This document shows positions 61,197 to 64,000 of a DNA stretch of 64,000 nt, piece after piece (position 1 is the stretch's first letter; every line of letters begins with the position of its first letter). Location of the stretch: the NCBI GenBank assembly GCA_041395325.1, contig JAWLAT010000004.1, positions 230,684 through 294,683 on the forward strand, read 5' to 3'. The DNA comes from JAWLAT01 sp041395325. GTDB taxonomy: Bacteria > Pseudomonadota > Gammaproteobacteria > Xanthomonadales > SZUA-5. Both the position numbers and the translations under genes were made by a program. A model generated the notes under the pieces. The model saw nothing but the letters and a program-made list of their open reading frames with translations, made no database searches and was not told the DNA's origin.

Positions 61197-64000
61197 ACAC
61201 ACCGGCCGAACTCGATTGGCGCCGCCTGCCACTGTCCGGCATCTCGCTGGTGGAGGCGAGCGCCGGCACCGGCAAGACCTACAACATCGCGTTGCTGTAT
61301 CTGCGCCTGTTGCTGGAGCAAGGCCTGACCGTACAGCAGGTATTGGTCACCACCTTCACCGAGGCGGCTGCGCAGGAATTGAAGGCGCGCATCCGGCAGC
61401 GCTTGCTGGACGCACTGGATCAGCTGCGACCGGGTGCGCCACATACGGATCCAGAACTGGCGGAGTTTCTGCGTGAGTTGGCCGATCAGAGCGAATCGGC
61501 GACGTTGCTCCTGCGGGTGCGTCAGGCTCTGGCCGACATCGACCTGGCGCCGATTTCGACCATCCACGGCTGCTGTCGTCGCATTCTGGCGGACTTTCCT
61601 TTCGCTGCGGGCGCACCCTTTGTGCTCGGCGAGATCGTCGACGGCCCCGCGCTGGAGGCCGAGTGCGTCGAGGACTACTGGCGTCAGCAGTTCCTCACTG
61701 GCGCCGAGCCTGCGCAAGCGGCCATTGCCGGCCGGCGGAGCGAGCTGCGGACGCTCATCCAGCGGGTCCGTGCGATGCGTGCCTTGCCCGCCGAGCGGGT
61801 GCTGCTGCCGCGACCCGATGCGCTCGATCTGCCGCCAGCCTTGCGGGGTGTCGACGGGCCGCAGGCCATTGCCGATCTGCTGGCGAAAGGCCAGCTGTTC
61901 AGACCACGGGCGAGTGCCTTGCGCGACCGATTGCATCGCTTGCGGCAGTTTCTGCTGCAGCAGCTGCAGTCCCCGAGCGACGCCGTCTTTGATGATCTGG
62001 ACAAACTGCACGAATACCTGTCGAGCAAACTGCCGTCGCAGGCCGATCCGGCTCGGCCAGAGGGCTTGTTGCAGCATCCGTTGATTGCCGAACTGCTCCG
62101 CTGGGTGGAAGCGCAACGGGACCGTGTTCAGATCGAGCTGACCTGGCTGGCTGCCCGAGCGCGCACCTTCGTTGACGTCGAGCTGCCGCGCCGACTGGCG
62201 CTGCGCCGGCAGAGCACCTTCGACCAGCTGATCGCGACAGTGCACGAACGACTGGCAGGCGAGGGCGGGGAAGGCCTGGCCGCCCAATTGGCTCAGGCCT
62301 GGCCAGCCGTGCTGATCGACGAATTTCAGGATACCGATCGTCGCCAGTGGGAGATCTTCGAGGCGATTCACTCGGCTGCCAGGCCCGCCGAGGGGGTGTC
62401 CGACAGGCACGGCCTGATCCTGATTGGCGACCCGAAGCAGTCTATCTATGCCTTTCGAGGTGGCGACATCGCGACCTACCTGGCCGTGCGCGATGCCTTG
62501 CCGGTGGCTCGTGTGCACTCGATCAGGCGCAACTATCGCTCACATCCGCAGCTGCTGGCGGGGCTGAATGCAGTGTATGCCCTGGCTGGATCGGTGGCTT
62601 TCGCCGATTCCGGCATCGAACCGGTGCCCGTCAGTGCGGGTGACCCGGCGCGCTGGACGCCGCTGGCCAGGGGCCAGGCTCTGCAACTCTGTGTGCTGAG
62701 TGGTGAGGGCAATCGGTCGCAGCGGGACCAACAGGTGCTGGCTGCCTGTGCCGACGACGTGGCCGCGTTGCTGGCCGAGGGACAGGTTCAGCCTGGGCAG
62801 ATCGCGGTGCTGCTGGACACCAATGTGCAGATCCGTCAGCTGCGTGCGGCGCTGACCGCGCGCGGCGTGCCGGTGGTCGGGGCCGGCCGCGCCGACGTGT
62901 TGTCGACCGAGTGGGCCGACGATGTGCAATTGCTGCTGCATGCGCTGCTTCATCCCAGTGACGGGGCTGCCCTGCGCGGGGCCCTGGCGACCCGCCTGCT
63001 CGGGTTGACGGCGAACGATCTGCTGCAGCTCAGTGCCGACGCAGCAGCCTGGGATGCGCAGCTTGATCGGGCGGCTCACTGGCGCTTCCTGTGGGATAGC
63101 CTCGGTGTGCTGGCGGTGATCGAGGCCGTCGTCGTGGAACAGGCGCCGCGGTTGCTGGCCGATGCCGACGGTGAGCGTGCACTGACCGATCTGCGGCACA
63201 TCGGGGAGGTCCTGCAGGCCTTGTCCGGCGAGTGTTTCGGCCCCGCCGAGCTTTATGCCCGCCTCGTCGCGCTGCGGCGGGAGGGCAGCGAGCAGCACGA
63301 GGCGGCCCAGGCCCTGCAACTGCGCATCGAGAGCGAAGCGCAGCGGGTGCAGTTGCTGACCGTGCATGCCAGCAAGGGTCTGGAGTTCCCCTGGGTGTTC
63401 CTGCCGATGGCCTGGCGCTATCGGCAGCCGCGTTCCGACATTCCGCAGGGGCAGGCCCGTTTCCACGATGCCCAGGGTCGCTTGTGGCTCGATCTGGGTT
63501 CGCCGGATCTGGCGCAACATCAGGCGCTGGAGCGGCAGGAAGCGTTGGCCGAGCGGATGCGACTGTTGTACGTGGCGCTGACCCGCGCCGAACTGGTTAA
63601 CCGGCTCTACGCCTTCGATGATCTGGTGCCCAGTCGGGACAGCACGGACACCGAGCGTGGCGCCCTGGTGGTACTGCTCGCCTCGGCCATGGCAAGCCAG
63701 GATCAGGGTGAGGATCTTGCTGCGTTGGCCGAGGCGGTGCCTGAGCTGAGTCTGCGAGTGGCTGCCGATGCGACCCAACTGCGACCGCCACCCACTGTGT
63801 CCAGGCCACGCCAGGCGCGCCGACCGCTACCCTCGGTGCGGCGGGACTACGCGCTGTACAGCTTTACCAGCCTGATGCGCCAGGGCGCCGACGCTTTGGG
63901 CCAGCAGAGTGCGGCGATCGACGAGTTGCCGATCGCCAGTTTGGCGACGGCGCAGATCGACTCCGATTCGGCGCATCCGGAATTGCTCGCACTGGCCGCG
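61193..64000 (+). CDS. recB: RecBCD enzyme subunit RecB, N-terminal part (3' end outside window)
   Basis: The first 936 codons are open to the window edge. UvrD-type helicase motifs are intact: Walker A ASAGTGKTYNIA near 24, the Q-like TTFTEAAAQEL, LIDEFQDTDRRQWEIFEAI near 370, LIGDPKQSIYAFRGGDI near 410, NYRSHPQLL, LLTVHASKGLEFPWVFLP near 720 and LLYVALTRAE. The C-terminal RecB nuclease domain lies beyond the edge, so its state is unknown. RecB is the 3'-5' helicase and the nuclease of RecBCD. The ATG overlaps the recC stop as ATGA. Confidence 0.95.
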   Translation, partial: MNTPAELDWRRLPLSGISLVEASAGTGKTYNIALLYLRLLLEQGLTVQQVLVTTFTEAAAQELKARIRQRLLDALDQLRPGAPHTDPELAEFLRELADQSESATLLLRVRQALADIDLAPISTIHGCCRRILADFPFAAGAPFVLGEIVDGPALEAECVEDYWRQQFLTGAEPAQAAIAGRRSELRTLIQRVRAMRALPAERVLLPRPDALDLPPALRGVDGPQAIADLLAKGQLFRPRASALRDRLHRLRQFLLQQLQSPSDAVFDDLDKLHEYLSSKLPSQADPARPEGLLQHPLIAELLRWVEAQRDRVQIELTWLAARARTFVDVELPRRLALRRQSTFDQLIATVHERLAGEGGEGLAAQLAQAWPAVLIDEFQDTDRRQWEIFEAIHSAARPAEGVSDRHGLILIGDPKQSIYAFRGGDIATYLAVRDALPVARVHSIRRNYRSHPQLLAGLNAVYALAGSVAFADSGIEPVPVSAGDPARWTPLARGQALQLCVLSGEGNRSQRDQQVLAACADDVAALLAEGQVQPGQIAVLLDTNVQIRQLRAALTARGVPVVGAGRADVLSTEWADDVQLLLHALLHPSDGAALRGALATRLLGLTANDLLQLSADAAAWDAQLDRAAHWRFLWDSLGVLAVIEAVVVEQAPRLLADADGERALTDLRHIGEVLQALSGECFGPAELYARLVALRREGSEQHEAAQALQLRIESEAQRVQLLTVHASKGLEFPWVFLPMAWRYRQPRSDIPQGQARFHDAQGRLWLDLGSPDLAQHQALERQEALAERMRLLYVALTRAELVNRLYAFDDLVPSRDSTDTERGALVVLLASAMASQDQGEDLAALAEAVPELSLRVAADATQLRPPPTVSRPRQARRPLPSVRRDYALYSFTSLMRQGADALGQQSAAIDELPIASLATAQIDSDSAHPELLALAA

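Overview
The window is dense, GC-rich gammaproteobacterial chromosome. The gene set and order (gspG-N with no adjacent gspC-F, nudE-cysQ, purEK, purMN with a DUF3108 gene, hda with perM/pgsA, hfq-hflX, a K+-independent hppA, recC-recB) and the secreted proteins with a short C-terminal D-[GS]-F-E ending suggest a member of the Lysobacterales (Xanthomonadales), perhaps Rhodanobacteraceae. This placement is inferred from gene content only. No rRNA, tRNA, CRISPR array or prophage was seen.

Layout. 1-9.8 kb: the end of a TPR protein, an M23 peptidase coupled to a DEAD-box helicase, ompW under two FNR-type sites, an AIM24 protein, a TerB-like DUF533 protein, dgkA, a TerC-family protein, a photolyase and rsmE. 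9.8-18.9 kb: bioA, then a tightly overlapping run gspG-H-I-J-K-L-M-N followed by an IMPase-family phosphatase, nudE and cysQ. 18.9-28 kb: two divergent exported proteins, a 5'-nucleotidase, nadK, a YdeP-like molybdopterin oxidoreductase, and DUF1801 and VOC proteins. 28-42.5 kb: nadC, a DUF1631 protein, Trm112, purEK, sodB, hda-perM-pgsA-like-DUF2066, purMN, a lone receiver, DUF3108, hfq and hflX. 42.5-46 kb: hppA and a REP-flanked IS200-like transposase. 46-55.7 kb: a six-gene leftward island running DUF2170, PspA-like coiled coil, ribbon-helix-helix-like protein, YqiJ-type membrane protein, YqiK/flotillin and a 1768-residue AAA+ ATPase. 55.9-64 kb: an FG-GAP exported protein, a frameshifted short-chain dehydrogenase gene, recC and the first 936 codons of recB.

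The most interesting region is the 46-55.7 kb island. It joins proteins of the PspA, DUF2170, flotillin and OB-fold types to a giant ATPase, downstream of a consensus-like promoter with an ATGTC/GACAT repeat over its -35 box. A small protein inside the operon looks like a tandem ribbon-helix-helix regulator. AIM24, TerB-like and TerC-family genes, also linked to membrane or tellurite stress, lie together near 4-7.5 kb.

Three further patterns stand out. A dispersed 7-bp repeat (GGGCNCA type) occurs at four loci, three of them as inverted pairs, and at two it runs into the 3' end of a gene. nadC and hflX both appear to start at CTG behind an identically spaced GGAG. Two exported proteins share a short C-terminal D-[GS]-F-E ending.
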